From positions 6,100,386 to 6,164,385 of the forward strand of contig NC_063171.1 in NCBI RefSeq assembly GCF_023159225.1: 64,000 bases of DNA, in the 5' to 3' direction. The notes beneath the pieces were generated by a model. That model was given only the letters and a program-made list of their open reading frames with translations. It was not told the origin of the DNA and did not search any database. The stretch comes from Perognathus longimembris pacificus. Taxonomy: Eukaryota > Chordata > Mammalia > Rodentia > Heteromyidae. The position numbers were made by a program, and so were the translations under genes. Positions 35,945 through 49,387 of this stretch are shown here, piece by piece. How positions within the stretch are numbered: position 1 is the stretch's first letter; each line of letters opens with the position of its first letter.

Positions 35945-37312
35945 TGCCCAGAATTCGAGACCCCTGTGACGACCCTCAGTAATGAGATCCGATGCACAAG
36001 CAAAGGGACTTTATTGAAAACAAGCTCGAGCTAGGGCGGTCCGCCAGCACTCTGTCGCAGTAGGTGTGGAGGAGCGGCGCCTAGCTCTCAAAGAGGGGGA
36101 TTTTTAAAGACAAAATCAGAAGCAGGGGTCGCACGAGTTCATATGCATTTGGCATTACAGGATTGGTTACTGGAGAATGCGCTTACCTGATTGGTTAGGA
36201 AGTCTAGGAGGTCTCTTGGTTCCATATCTTGACTCACATCCATGTTTGCTGACATCTGGTTTTTCCTAACTACTGGTTAATTTAGGATTAAGGCAACCTG
36301 ACAGCATTCCAAAACATTCCTCTGAGGTGGGGTAGTTCTCCGATGGTTTTATTGCTGTTCTCCAAACTCCGCCAGAGGGTCTTTCTGGAAGTTTTTTTTT
36401 TTTTATTAAAAATTTTTGGCAAGGTGGTGTGCAAAAAGGGTAGTTACATAGTAGGGCAGTGTGTACATTTCTTGTGATATCTTACACTGTTTTTCTTTCC
36501 CTAGGTCAGGTAGACACATACACAACACACAATGTACCAAGAACATATACAGTAGCTACGCCAAAGAAAATTCGCCTAGGGCTTTAAATGTAATGTCGAC
36601 ATTAGACAATATGTCGACAGTAGTCTTATATGATCGTACATACATAGCTTTTGAGCTATTGTATTCCACTGAGAGGTCAATTTTTGACCTTTATATGTTG
36701 AGTAGTTGTTTGGTTTTAGTTACATAATGTTGGGTCGCTGACCCAATCCTGTGGGAAATACCATTTGACAAGAAGTTTTTGGTTTCACAGACCTGGTCTC
36801 TACTGTCTCCCGGTCACCCCATCTTAACAGTCACATATCAGGGAGATCATGCCCCTTTGTTTTCTGTGTTCTAGGCTTGTCTTGCTCAACATTATTTGTT
36901 CAAGTTCTGACCATTTCCCTGCGAATAACAATATTTCACCATTTCTAATCGCTATGTAGTATTCCATTGTGTATAGGTACCATATTTTTTGGATCCATTC
37001 ATCTGTGGAGGGGCATCTGTGTTGTTTCCATATTTTGGCTATTGTGAATTGTGCAGCGATAAACATGGAAGTGCAAATGTCTTTTTGTTATCTTGGGACC
37101 TGCTGTTCAGGATAGATGCCTAGGAGTGGTATGGCTGGGTCATAGGGTAGGTCTATGGAAGGGTTTCTAATGTTATTTGTTATCCAGTTGTCCCAACAGT
37201 ATTATTTGCTTCTAGGGAAAAGGGGAAGGGGGGGAGGCGAGAGGACAGCAAGCAGGTTTACAGAAGCAGAGTATGTGGTTAATATCAGTTAATACATTTT
37301 TCACTCCTTCCT
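35945..37312. mobile_element. Composite insertion: reverse LTR-like segment plus L1 3' end
   Basis: Unit 1 reads straight from 27590 into 27600, whereas unit 2 is interrupted here. A tagt motif borders both sides. 35966-36315 on the minus strand looks like an LTR (polyadenylation signal in ttcaataaagtccc, terminal gtcgtcaca). 36385-37190 is an L1 in reverse with T-run, 3'UTR and the ORF2 C-terminal region (minus ORF 36824-37066 matches the L1 ORF2 end). 37191-37312 is unassigned. The order of events and exact LTR ends are uncertain. Confidence 0.6.
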
Positions 37313-37384
37313 AGTCAAGCACTTGGGCCCAGCAGCTGTGGCCCCTGGAGCCTGAGCAGGTGCCACCCCCCACCCCCCAGCCGA

Positions 37385-37690
37385 GGCCATGCTCTGGAAG
37401 TGACGTTGCCCCCGAACTTGTAAAGGCCCACACAGCTCACTAACTCTAGCGCTGCCCCCATATGGCCACGCCCCGGAAGTGAGGAGGAGTCCTGAATGAA
37501 TATGCCCAAGCAGCTCATGGACTCCGGTGGCGGCCTCCCCTCTCCCATCCTACGGACACGCCTCAGAAATGACGAGAATGAAAAGGCCCACATAGCTCAC
37601 TGACTTCACCCCTGCCATGCCCTGGAAGTGATGTGAGCCCGGGAGTGCAAAAGCACAGCTCACTGACTCCGGTGGCACCTACTGGGTAGT
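37385..37690 (+). repeat. Minisatellite with GGAAGTGA motifs
   Basis: About four degenerate units of 60-90 bases, each with a cacgccccggaagtga-like segment followed by aaaggcccacacagctcactgactc. The arms carry one such unit. GGAAGTGACG resembles combined ETS and CRE-type binding sequences, but function is inferred only. Confidence 0.75.
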
Positions 37691-38063
37691 GCTCACCTTG
37701 TCTGTTCCTTTTTCCACTGAGGCTTCAGAAGGGGCCCAGAGGCCTCCTTCCCACCCGGGTTCCCGTGGCTGGCGCTCCTGTGTCCTCCGGGGGCCATGGA
37801 TTTTCCACCCAGTGGACAACCCTGGCCTTGGCCTCAAAGCCGGCCTCAGGATTTTGCAAAAAAACAAGGAAATCCTCCTCCTTCCACCCCCATCTTTGAA
37901 GCTTCCCTTCCCTGAAGCTAAAGCTTTAGAAACAGGGTTTGCTGGGGGCGAGGGCTTCTGTCTCTCAAAACTTTCTCTGGAGAAAAGGAACTGAGAAGCA
38001 AAGGGTATGTAGGTGATAAGAAAAAGGTGTTGGGGGGGGGCTGCACAGGAAGCTGCAAGAGTT

Positions 38064-38792
38064 TGTTAGGGCTGACCTGAAAACTGGAATAACTAAATAT
38101 AAGTTTTAGTGTTAAATTTATAACAGCTTCTAAACCCTGGTGATGACTCCATGATAGAGGGCTGTACCCCCACCCAGGAGACTAGTTTCTTATAGTTTGA
38201 CATTTAAAAATGTAGGGAGCACTTGTTCACCTGTATATCTGGGTAGCAATCATGGTAATGGACAGTGAAAATGATCATAGTCATAGACTATAGAAATAAC
38301 CTGCTCAAGCTTGCTTAGTGGTAGTGGGAAAATATGGTCACAGTTGTTAAAGTTGGTACTAGGTCAGCCTGACTGCAATATTCTGCTTCTGTAAATGGCT
38401 TGCTTAACCCATTTGTGACTTGCTCCTATCCCCTGTAATAACGCGCTGTATCAGTGCTACGTGACCACCTGTTGTCAATTCCTGATATCGAGGCCAGTTC
38501 CCAATATCAAAGCCAAAATAGATAACTGAAAGGGTAGATAGCCAATAGAAATAGGACAAGACTTGCTTGCTAAATGCCATCCAATCAAGTATCTGCCAAG
38601 TTGGAAATACCCTGCCCCTGTTGTAATCACAATAAAAACCCTGTCTATCTGAGGATCGGGACTCTCAATCCAGATCTGCTGCATCAGTGACGGTTGGGAG
38701 TCCAGGCTCGAGGTTGCAATAAAGACTCTCACACATTTGCATCGGTATCGGCTCCTTGGTGGTCTTTGGGGACCAGAAATCTAGGCATAACA
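38064..38792 (+). mobile_element. Solo LTR in A3
   Basis: 729 bases starting TGTTAGGG and ending GGCATAACA, with aataaaaaccctg and aataaagactc signals near 38629 and 38719. The bordering 4-mers agtt/ggtt are a plausible duplication with one change. The palindrome arms read through the empty site (near 28378 in the right arm). A different family from the LTRs at 7846 and 17933, though with a similar 3' terminus. Confidence 0.85.
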
Positions 38793-41329
38793 GGTTCAGG
38801 AGAGGCATCTCCCTCAGTGGGCCATGGGGCAAGCCCCCCCTCATCTTTCAGTGGGGTGGGGGTGACAAAATGAAGACCTGTGAGAGGCCCCTGGCTGGCT
38901 ACCTGAAAGGCTACTTGAAACTCCAAAGTAGGAAACCTGGTGTGGGTTGGTGGAGGGTAGCCTTTGACTTTCCTCCACTGTCCTGCCCAGAATATTCTGT
39001 TGACTCTTTCAAACTATATCTTACAAGAGTGTCCAATGTGCCTGACTTCCTGTTACAAATGCTGCTGAGAAAGCCTCCCCTCTGCCTCTCCCGTGGCTCA
39101 CCTGGGTTGTTGGTCACATGGTTCCTGTGGGCTAACTGGCCTATCTTCTATCTTTCTCTTACTCTTCTTCAAGGGCCAGACCTGGTGGTCTTTTGTGGAT
39201 TGTAGCTTAAAGCCTCCATAAGCTCCAGGTTGAATAAAATAAAAACAGTTGTTAACATGTCCTATGTTCTCTTAACATAAGCTATGTAGAAAGCCTCAGC
39301 TGTTAGGTCAAACTTGCCTGCCCTCTGTGGGTAACCTTTTCCCTTCTGGCTTAGGAACAAAGCCCCACACATGGCTGCCTTCAGAGCCTCCATGAATGCT
39401 GTTGCCTACCTGGTATTACAAAAAAATCGACCTGACAAACTACAAAGCTTCCAAAGTACTTACCTGTTTCTCAGTGGGATAGATTGGTCATCTTTCCTAA
39501 TCCCCACGCTTGAATCTGAAACCTCTGGACACTTTCCTGCATTTCTGGTCAGCATTCCCACTTCTCTCTGAGATGTTACTTGCCTTTTTCCCTGAGCCTT
39601 AAATGAATGAGACCACAACCCATTCAAAAAATAAGATGAATTTGTAAATGGAGGCTTGTAGCAAAAAGGTTACATCATTGTACAGAATGAGTCTACAAGT
39701 ATGTGTGGGGGCATGTTTTCCACCACTGAGAAATAAGAACTTTAACCTCTTCACTGAGACTGTTACAAAACAAGTGCTACTACTATATTCTTGTGCTTAG
39801 GACTGTAGTGAGAAAACATAAGGCGCCAGCTTCATTTGTGCGTGTAAAGCTTTGTTGGAGTTGTTACCAGAAATGACTACAAAACAGATTTCTATATCTC
39901 TGGCAGGATGCTGGGCTCTGTAACTTTAACTTTCCTAAGTTACACCTTACGGTAAAAAGTTTGGATTCTCTGGAGGGCAGGAAGCTGTCAGCAGTATAAA
40001 AAAAATCACCTCTAAAGAATAATCACTTACACCTAAAGACAACAAACAGGGAAGAATATTTACAGGGAGTAAATGGAAGGCCTGCCAGCCCATTCCTGTG
40101 GCTCTGCCCTGAGGGGCGATCTCAGTTGAATCGTCTCATCTGTGGGGCTCAATAACACTTACTGGAGTCAGGTGTAGCCATCCTTTCCTTGGGTTCACTA
40201 GTCCCTCTGTAAACATTTAATCAGCAGAGACCTCCATGTCATTTGCTCCACCAATTGACATATTTCATAACCAGCTATCTCCCAGGTGTCAAACCCAACC
40301 AACTGAAACCATATAGTGTCTTATTCTCCTCCCTTACTGCTGACTTCCTTGAGATTTTCATTTTCACAGTGCCTGGTGTTCTCATGTTTTGAATTGCACT
40401 GGCCAGAAATTTCACCTCTGATGTTACCCTTCTACTCCAAACTGTCCTGGTGTTCAAGACTTTGCCAAATCCAGTCACCTTAAAAGTCCAAATTTCATGC
40501 TTAGCCTGAGCTCAGTCATTGCCTGCCTCCCAAGTCTCAACTCACCTGAGCATTAGTGTCCTGACAAGATTTGTTGCATCTACCCAGATCCTTATTGTAG
40601 CCAGGGTGGCCCGAGCCTTACCTACTCCTGCTATATTTTGCAGAGCTCCTATCTGGGCCATGGTACCCTCTAATGCTTGACCTCTGGTTCTGTCTCCTGT
40701 ACCTTGTCTTCCCAGCCTGTGCCTGATACTCTTGTTTAAAGCTAGTCTCAGTTAAACTAGTATCTTGTACTGTTGGTCATGTTTGTTGCTAGGACTACAG
40801 TACCATTTTCTCAGGCCTTGACTCCAAAGCAAAAGATTGCATGTGTTCCAAAACTCAGCACAGAGTACTCCTGACAATGTGAAGCTGCTGATGTGAATTC
40901 TGGTGAGGGAATTGGCAATGTATGTGACTCCCAGATTTACTTTAGATCTTCAAGTGTTTTAAAAACAACTCTGGATCAAATATTTGTGGGTTTGTTCAGG
41001 CTAGCTTTGGGCATGCTGTTTGTAGTTACCTCAATTGGGTGATAAACTTGGCTTCAGGTATATTAGGGAGATAGAAGCTTACAGATGGAAGAGGGAAGTG
41101 AGTTTCATATGTATTCTAAGAGCTTCAAGTAATGAAAATGAGTACTTGATTCGTGGCTTTGCAGCAACCTAACTTGTCCTCTGACCCTATTTTTCATGCC
41201 AACATAATAGGAGAGTTGTGTGACAGATCTCTGGTCTTGGAGGCTTTAGGTTGGAACAGAAAGGAGGACTAGATGGTTCTTAATGTTTATTCAAGGTCCA
41301 TCCACTCCCTCACTTTCAGCCCACACATT

Positions 41330-42306
41330 GGTTGTTTTTTTTTTTTTTTTTTTTGTATTTTAACAAGACGCTTGACTTGAAGGGAAAACTAGGATTCTTT
41401 TCTTTTTTTTTTTTTTACCCCTACTTAAAGACAGATTGCCCTATATGTAACAGCTACGTACAAAAAAGTTATAAAATTGTTCTTGGTTTTACAATGATAA
41501 ATGAAAACATTGGAGAATTTTAATCAAACAAGGTATGCAAGGATCTTTGTTTTTTTTGTTAAAACAGTGAGAGGAAAATAACTTACTGAAATATAAAATA
41601 TAAAGCTGAATGAGCATGCCACTAATGGAGAAGGGGGATATTTTCACAGAACGAGTATTTTTCCCCATCCCATCTCCATTTGATGTAAATCAAAATATAC
41701 CATTGGCCATTCAGTTTTTTTTTTTTAAAAAAAGGAAAAGAAAAAGAAAAGCGATATGCTTGTGCACATACACCAGTTACTTTATGTACAATAAAGGAAT
41801 GGAGAAGGGGAAAATGAAAGAATAGAGAAAACTATACTGTAGTAGTCAGGATGTGGTGGAACCAAAATGCAGTTTTCTAAGAATGTATTCTTGGTCTATA
41901 AGAACAAAGTTCTGGAGCAAAGTAGCAGGTTCCCCTTCTTAGTAGACACCTCCTGTCTGCTGCTGGAACACATCGATTGTATCTTCATCCTCCATTTCCA
42001 ACTGTGCAGATGTGTTTCATTGATTGGCTGCCCATCAAATCGGAATCTGATCTGCCTCATCGATAAACCCTGTCGTTCACAATAGGCTTTCATTAGTTTA
42101 CTAAGTGGTGTATGCCTCTTAATCTTAAACTGCACCACAGAACCATCTTGCCCCGCCACCTTCAAATTAATATGATCGTTGTTCTCAGTCTTGACTCCTT
42201 CCTTGTGCTTTTCGGTGGCCATCGCAAGCACAGGAGTCTCCTCAGATGGCCGCTTCACAAAAGAGGCCCCCGGTCCACACCGAACGAGCACACAGGCACA
42301 GCACCA
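41330..42306 (-). pseudogene. SUMO2: SUMO2 processed pseudogene
   Basis: Retrocopy of SUMO2, the 95-residue ubiquitin-like modifier. Start codon at 42222 (reading leftward), stop at 41939-41941. The first 73 codons or so match closely (for example [20 protein letters not shown]). A 4-base deletion after INET (near 42017) shifts the frame, so the GG-containing C-terminal tail needed for conjugation is lost. About 600 bases of 3'UTR and a poly(A) tail (T-run 41335-41354) follow. A perfect 10-base duplication cccacacatt flanks it (41320-41329, 42307-42316). Absent from both palindrome arms. Confidence 0.96.
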
Positions 42307-42823
42307 CCCACACATTATGTTCTTAAGCTTCGAGGAAATGAGTTTTTCCTATGGTCTCTACTGAGACCCTCTCCCCCTCCCCACTTAAGGCCCAGTGCCA
42401 GGTGCTAGGAAGAGCAACAGGGAGCAAGGTGTGGGTACTGCTCCTTGGGGCCTGCAGGCTTGCTGTGTTGACTGCTCCTACTGGAAAGAATGCCGGTGTA
42501 GTACGAAGACTTTTTGTCACTGTCTCTCACATCTGTTGGAAATTAATTATCCCTCTCCTTCCAGTATATAAGCTCAGGTGTTAATCACTCAGTCCCTATC
42601 TCTGTCTCCAGATGGTCTGACATAGGCTGCCTCTCCACAGCCTATCTCTTGCTATAGAGGATATCTAGCCTGTGGTGGAAAACGTCTACTCACTGACCAG
42701 AGTAACAAATACAAGGGCTTTTGTTGGTTTGTTGGAAGATCTGCTTGATAGTTCTCATTTTAGGCCAAACTGAATGGAGGGTCAATTCAATCTAAACTGA
42801 GACAAAGGGTAGGGTGTGGAGTT

Positions 42824-45800
42824 AGTATTCTGTAGATACCAGTGAAGCTGAAGCTGTGGGTAGCACAGTGACATTTCAGTGGTACTCCTATGGAGTCCAG
42901 TCTGTTACATGTCTTCACTGAGGCTGAGGTTTTCTCCCATTGTGTAATTCATAGGGAGTGAATGTGTATGTCATGGGCAGATAGGCTTCTGTTCATGTAG
43001 CAGTGTACCTTGTCTCATGACTTCACATTTGGCAAGAAGTGCTAACCTGAAAATGTTGCCTTGGGAAGAGATTGATGACATCGAACAGTAATTAAGGATT
43101 TCTGCTCTCAAGATGGCTTTTGTGTTGAGATAATGACTTGGACTACTATATTAAAAGCTATGTGACTCACTTGGCTATCAAGATACAAGAGTGAACCAAC
43201 TAACTAGGCCTATCTTTTGTCAAGAAGCCCTGAGTTCATCTGTGTCTATGCAGAATTGTTCCTCAGTATAATACCACTCTGTGATTTCTACACTTAGTAT
43301 GTCATGGGCGGCTATGTGCCAGCTTATCCAGGGCTTGCTTTCAGGATGTGACTTGCTTACAGGACATGTCTGTCTGTGCCATGGTCCTCTGAGTCTAGAG
43401 GAGGTGTATGTATGGATCAGCTGACAGGATATATGACCACTATCGTACCCTCCTTCTCTGCACTATTGTTGCTTTTCTGCCAGGTTAAACAACAACAATA
43501 AGCAATGGAACAGCAAAATTTTTAGGTCAGGTCCACCACACTGATACTGAGAGAGTTCAGTTCCAGGTTATATGGTCCCTGCTTTACTCTGAGCAGAACA
43601 AGTCTTAACTAGCTGCTTGCAAAGACTTCCTTCTGCATTTTTTCCCAGTCTTTGTATTGTCTTTGATAAAATTGATTCTGTGTTCATAGGAGCTCCAGGC
43701 TTTGCAGGTCTTAAAGTATCAGCTCAGGCTTGGCAGCTCTGTATGCTGCTGTTTGAAAGCCATGAACATGCATGACACAGTCATGTGATAGGTTATGGCT
43801 TCAAGACTGAAAAGAGTATGGACTTGCTTTGGACTACCAGGGTGTCGTGTCCTGAGTTTTCCAGATGCCACTTCCAGCAAGGGTCTGTCCATCCCCCATG
43901 CAAGGCAGAAGGCCAGGACAGGCTGCTGAGCCTGGAGTCCTCTCCAAATTGCACAGGTCTTTGACTCCATGGAAAGGATTTGGAACAATATTTACCTGAA
44001 TGATGTATGTTTCTTAAAACTCAGAGCACCAAGAAAAGAGAAGCAGTATAACCAACTGCCCTTTTAATCTGGAAGTTGGAAGTCTTTGGATGCCTTTAGA
44101 TGAACAGATCCATCACTGATATTGTAGGCTCCCATATCTTTTTGGGTGTAAGCCATACAATGCAGCAAGCCAGTGTTTTTCAGGACTAAGCAAGTATGCT
44201 ACTGGTAGTCATCTGGGCCGATTTCCTCATATGTTTAAGTATATGTTTAAGTGAGATCTTCTGTGCTATGCCAGTACATCTAAGATTTCCACAGCTATGA
44301 TTGTGACAGAGATCAGAGTTAATGGAACTCCTGGATAAGACTAAAGGTGTACTGCAAGCCTTTGCAATACGAAGTCTAGAGTGTATTTTTTCAGATCTGT
44401 AAATGTGAAGTAAATTCCAGATGCAGTGTTGGTTCTTAGTAAGGTTGTATGTCTCATGACATGTGGATAACTGTGTGGCAATGCACTCATTTGTCACGAG
44501 ACACTGAATTCTGATTTAGAGTCAGGTCTCTTTCCAAATGCAAGAGGGACTCCTTCCCAGGTGAAGAGGTGGGCTTTATTAGTCACCTTGAAGCATTTGG
44601 AAAACAATCTTTCCCATTTTGGAAAGCCTTTGCACCTCTCAACACATCTATGAAGCAGAACATATGTGCACTCTGCATACCCAAGCACCATTTTGAACAT
44701 AAGGGTCATTCTCATACTTTCAGAAGATGTTATGCTTCTTAGTCAAACATTCTTAGTGGAAATATTTCTCTTGGAAATGAGTGGTTCCTGTCCAGGATGC
44801 AAGTTTGGTAGAAAGGCAGAGATGTTCCCTGCATGCTTGGACTTAGCATGTTTTGGGTTTCAGATGATGGAAACAACGGCAAGGAAGGTCCACAGTGGCT
44901 GCTAGACCCTGGTGGAAGAGTTAGTCTGCCTGTCCTGAGCTAGATATCTCCTAGAAAACACTGTAGGGCACTTGTGTCAGGAGTTTGATTGTGAAGTTCT
45001 CAGTGCTGGCAAAACTCCTTAATAGTCAACACATACTGAACAAAATCATGTGGCTTCTCAAGAGATACTTGGATTTCAGTTAGACTTTTTCTTGTGTCCA
45101 TGTCTGTGTTTCTATGTATGTGGAATTCTAAGAATGGACCCTGTTCAACTTTGCCCTTTGAAGCAGCCTCTGCAGAGCTATTTATGCTGGGAGAAGTTGG
45201 GTTCCTCCCTTCACATGGTTCCGGATTGTTTTCTCTTCTCTGGCTCTACTTGGATCCTGGTTCAATGCTTTGTGACTCTGATTACTAAAAGTCAATAGCC
45301 AATCTGTTCTGAGAGGACATTGTGATTGAGTAGTATATCAATTTTGGCTTGAGCAGGGACTACAATGTTGTGGTTAAAGAATAGAGTGGATATTAGGAGA
45401 CCTAGAAATCACAAAACTAGTGAGGTGTAGATTGTCTATAGGTCGCAGGGATCTGGGTCAGTCTAGACATTTTGAAGTTCCCTTTTGTATTGAGGCTGGA
45501 TGCATATGATGACGTCAGTGGAAAGGTTGAGCATGTTCTTAATAGCTACTGGGTCCAATTGGCATTCCTATGAAGATGGCATTGTCCAAAACTTTAGTAC
45601 TGAAAGAAATCATGTTCCTTTATGTAAGACAAGGGAACTTAATGACCCTTCACTGAGAGTTGCCTGAGAGTCCCTGAGAGTTGCTCTTCAGACTGTGAAT
45701 GTGAGCCTGTGAGAGCCATGTGGAGTACCCTAAACCCAATGGCTTGAGTTTCCTATATTTGTGAGGATGTCAACACTCTACATCTTAATTTCTCTCTTAT

Positions 45801-47915
45801 TCAATGATCTTCATTGAGAACAAGTTGAATTTGCCTTTCCCATGAGTACTGTCTCTGTCCTGTGGACTTTTTCTGACTGTACCTAGATATAGTTTGGCAC
45901 AATAGAGATGAAAAAAGTTGTTCAGGGTGACAACCACAGCAGTTGAACATTTCTGCTTCTTGAGATTTCTTGGTCCCAATATAAATATCCTAGACAGGGC
46001 TGGGGCAGGACCATGTTTGTCATACACAGTGCTGTCCATCCTCCTCTGGGTAACCAGGGCCATTGGAATTAGCTGATGTGGAGCACAATCACCTGGGCAA
46101 GGCATTTTCACAAATAGAGGCAACTTGTTGATAACTTCCAAACATGGCCCCTTTCTGGTTTATTGTTGGAGATTTTCAAAGTAATCTTTGGAAATAAGTT
46201 TTCTGTACATGGCCCCAGTTATCTTGCACAAAGCCTTGTAAATAGAGCTGTTACTATTAAATATGTAAGGTCCTTCAATGGAGATTACAGGTAGTATAAG
46301 CAGGATAAATATATTCTCCATAGCAACAAAAGTTTGCCAAGTTGTTACAGTAGTTACCTGTTTGACATGCTTAAAAAATTGATCACAAATGTGAAATGAT
46401 AGTTAAGGTCAGTTGATCTTAATGAGGCCTGCAGCAATTAAATACAAATAAAGAAGCCCTCCCCCCATTCCCAGGCTCATGGCATCTCCTCAGATAGCCT
46501 TTGTGTCTGAGCTTAGGACAGACATCTATGTGAGCAGTCAGATTTGGGCAACTAACCTAATGGCCAGCATGAGACAGAAGCTGAGGTGAAATAAAACCAT
46601 CAGAAATTCTGAGAAAAGGCCTCTTGTCAACATAGCACTCCAGTAACTTGTTCCAAGAATGTGCTGCTTTTTGAGTGTTAAAGAAATTACTTTGGGCAGA
46701 GAGGAGGTATTATCTGTCTGCCTTGAACAACCTCACCTCCAACATAAACCAGTTCTTCCAGGAGCTTCCATTAGCTTTCCATGTAAACAGGTGGACAGAG
46801 CTGCATTTACTAGAAGGCTGTTGGAACTCTTTCAGAACCTTAGTCTGTGCATGAGGTAGACTGACCAGTTGGCAGCTCTTGGATCTCCTCTGAATGATTC
46901 ATGCTGGGCATTCATTTCTATGAGACTCATAGGCATGCTATGACAGAAGCACTGTACTTGTTCCTGTTGTTGCTGAAGTACTGTTCTGCTACAGGGCACA
47001 TGGGCTGATTCACATATTATCTGGTCTATATCTCTAGATATTTGCTTTAGGGAGCACCAGACCTATGGTCAGTCTACTCATCAGGTGAACCAAGATCCCA
47101 CTATAAAGCATAATGCTTACCTTGTTATTTTAGGTAGTGCTTTTCTGCTCAGCATCCTTCTATAACTCTGCAGTACTGACTGAAGACAATATTGCCTTAT
47201 TGCCTTCCTCCCATGAGGAATCTGTGTTGTCTGTGAACAAAGTTACACCCTCACATGAGTCTTGATGGCCATGCATTCCGAATACCTTCTTCGATAAGGA
47301 CTACTTTATAATGCTCCCCCTTTTCCCACTTGAATGTGTGTAGAGTGGTCAGAGCAAATTATCCCTGCCAAGGGAAGCATCCATTTTAAAAGGTGAAAGA
47401 TTGAGATATGACAAACTGAGGTTTCCTCATAATTCATAGAAGCCAACATGTCTCCACTAGATCAGAGGAAGCCTTGTCCCTCAAGTAGGACACTCTAGCA
47501 AAGTGTTTCCTGTGGGAGTGTTGGAAAGAATGGGAGTGGACTTCACCCTTTTCCTCTCTCCAGAATCAGGAATGAGGGCAGTGCCAGTTGGCACAGGGAG
47601 CAGCTTGTTAAGCTATAGCTTGTTGTGAAAAGGCTAGAGTCTCTGTCCTGGGATCTCACTGCAGAAGTGTGATAGGAGAGAAAATGTTGAAGCTGTTTCA
47701 GATGCACAGTGGACTGATGACTGAAGCTTCCATCTGTTTCTGTAAATCCCCTAAACAGAGGGAAGCTAATTTCTGCCTGTGGCTATATTAGTGGGTTAGG
47801 ACCTGTTCTGTGACTTTTATTGGCAGTAATTATCTATCTTGCTCCTTCCCTGAGCAGAATCATCTTGATTGAATGTCTGTTAAACTTCTCCCTCTGTTCT
47901 ATTCTGGATCTTCCC
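42824..47915. other. No recognised gene
   Basis: Five kilobases beyond the A3 boundary. ORFs up to 114 codons (45797-46141, minus) show no motif I can name. It may contain old retroviral or LINE sequence too decayed to assign by eye. No ID-like SINE is present, in contrast to the rest of the window. Confidence 0.5.
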
Positions 47916-48067
47916 AAGAATACTCCCTACATATATTTTAGATATGAGGCCTTTGTCTATTGGATGACCGGTAAAGATCTTTTCCCAATCTGTGGGCTTT
48001 CTGTTTATCTTGCGAGCTATGTCCTTTGCCCTGCAGAAGCTCTGCAGTTTGATGCAGTCAGACCAGT

Positions 48068-48230
48068 GAATCTTTTTTTCCCCCAATCCAGGCCTTAACC
48101 TCAGGGCCTGAGCACTGGCTTCTTTTTGCTCAAGGCTAGCACTCTGCCATTTGAGCCACAGCACCACTTCTGGCCATTTTCTATATATGTGGTGCTGAGG
48201 AATTGAACCCAGGGCTTCATGTATACTAGG
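48068..48230 (-). mobile_element. Truncated ID-like SINE at the L1 inversion junction
   Basis: Minus-strand SINE (T/C run, reversed body and B-box near 48200), ending at tgtatactagg without the full tRNA-like head. It sits where the antisense and sense L1 parts meet. Confidence 0.85.
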
Positions 48231-49387
48231 AAAACAGTAAAAAAAAATTAAATTCCTCCAGAACAAAGAACCAACAGCCCCTTCAACAAGTGGGCTAAAG
48301 ACTTAAAAAGAGACTTCTCTGATGAGGAAATGAGAATGGCCAAGAGACATATGGAAAAGTGCTCTACATCACTGGCCATAAAAGAAATGCAAATCAAAAC
48401 AATATTGAGATTCCATCTCACCCCAGCAAGAATGTCCTATATCAAGAAAACTAACAATAATAAATGCTGGAGGGGATGTGGCCAAAAGGGAACTCTACTT
48501 CATTGTTGGTGGGAATGTAAACTTGTTCAGCCACTCTGGAAGGCGGTATGGAGATTCCTCAGAAGGCTAAACATAGAACTCCCCTATGACCCAGCAACCC
48601 CACTTTTGGGCATCTACTCAAAAGACCACAAACAAGAACACACTAAAGCCACCAGCACAACAATGTTCATTGCAGTACAATTTGTCATAAGTAAAATATG
48701 GAACCAACCTAGATGTCCCTCAGTAGACGAATCAGGAAAATGTGGTACATATACACAATCGAATTTTATGCCTCTATCAGAAAGAATGACATTGCCCCAT
48801 TTGTAGGGAAATGGAAGGACTTGGAAAAAATTATACTAAGTGAAGTGAGCCAGACCTAAAGAAACATGGACTCTATGGTCTCCCTCATAGGGAATAATTA
48901 GCACAGGTTTAGGCTAGTCACAGCAAAGGATCACAAGAGCCTAATAGCGATGCCCCTATGAATGCATAAGATAATGCTAAGTGAAATGAACTCCATGTCA
49001 TGGAAATGACTGTTATATCACTGTTGTAATTACTTTCAACATGCCATGTGAAACTGTAGCTTCTTTTGTTGATGATCCTCTTGTATCCCCTTCCTGTGGT
49101 TGTACCTACACTATCACTGTATCTTATCTGAGTACATTGGAAACTATATATTCTGGTATTAAAACTAGGAAAGTAAAAGGGAATACCAAAATTGAGAGAC
49201 ACAGTATAAAAAGACAAACGACTACAAAAGCAATACTTGCAAAACTCTTTGGTGTAAACCAACTGAAAACTCATGGGGGGAGAGGGAAAGGGAGAGGAAA
49301 AAAGAAAAAAATAAACAAAAACAGAAAATAAAAAAAAGAAAAAGAACTGTAAACAGTCCAATAAGAAAAACCAAAAAAAAAAAAAAA

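Larger units (their letters stand above)
37313..42823. repeat. Third, diverged copy of the arm (A3)
   Basis: Same orientation as the right arm, homologous to about 27595-31374 throughout but with visible substitutions and indels every few tens of bases. Matching landmarks: GC-rich inner segment, single tandem unit, the 38900-39600 block matching 28450-29110, the 40200-40480 block matching 29750-30010, and 42350-42550 matching 30890-31100. Similarity ends at 42823. It carries two private insertions, an LTR and a SUMO2 retrocopy. Confidence 0.92.

Noticed and set aside
42112..42408. 98-codon plus-strand ORF
   Set aside because: Antisense shadow of the SUMO2 retrocopy.
45797..46141. Possible retroviral-type fragment on the minus strand
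   Set aside because: Some phrases felt retrovirus-like, but I could not place it in any gene; left as unassigned.
48330..48806. 158-codon ORF
   Set aside because: It is the C-terminal end of L1 ORF2, not a host gene.
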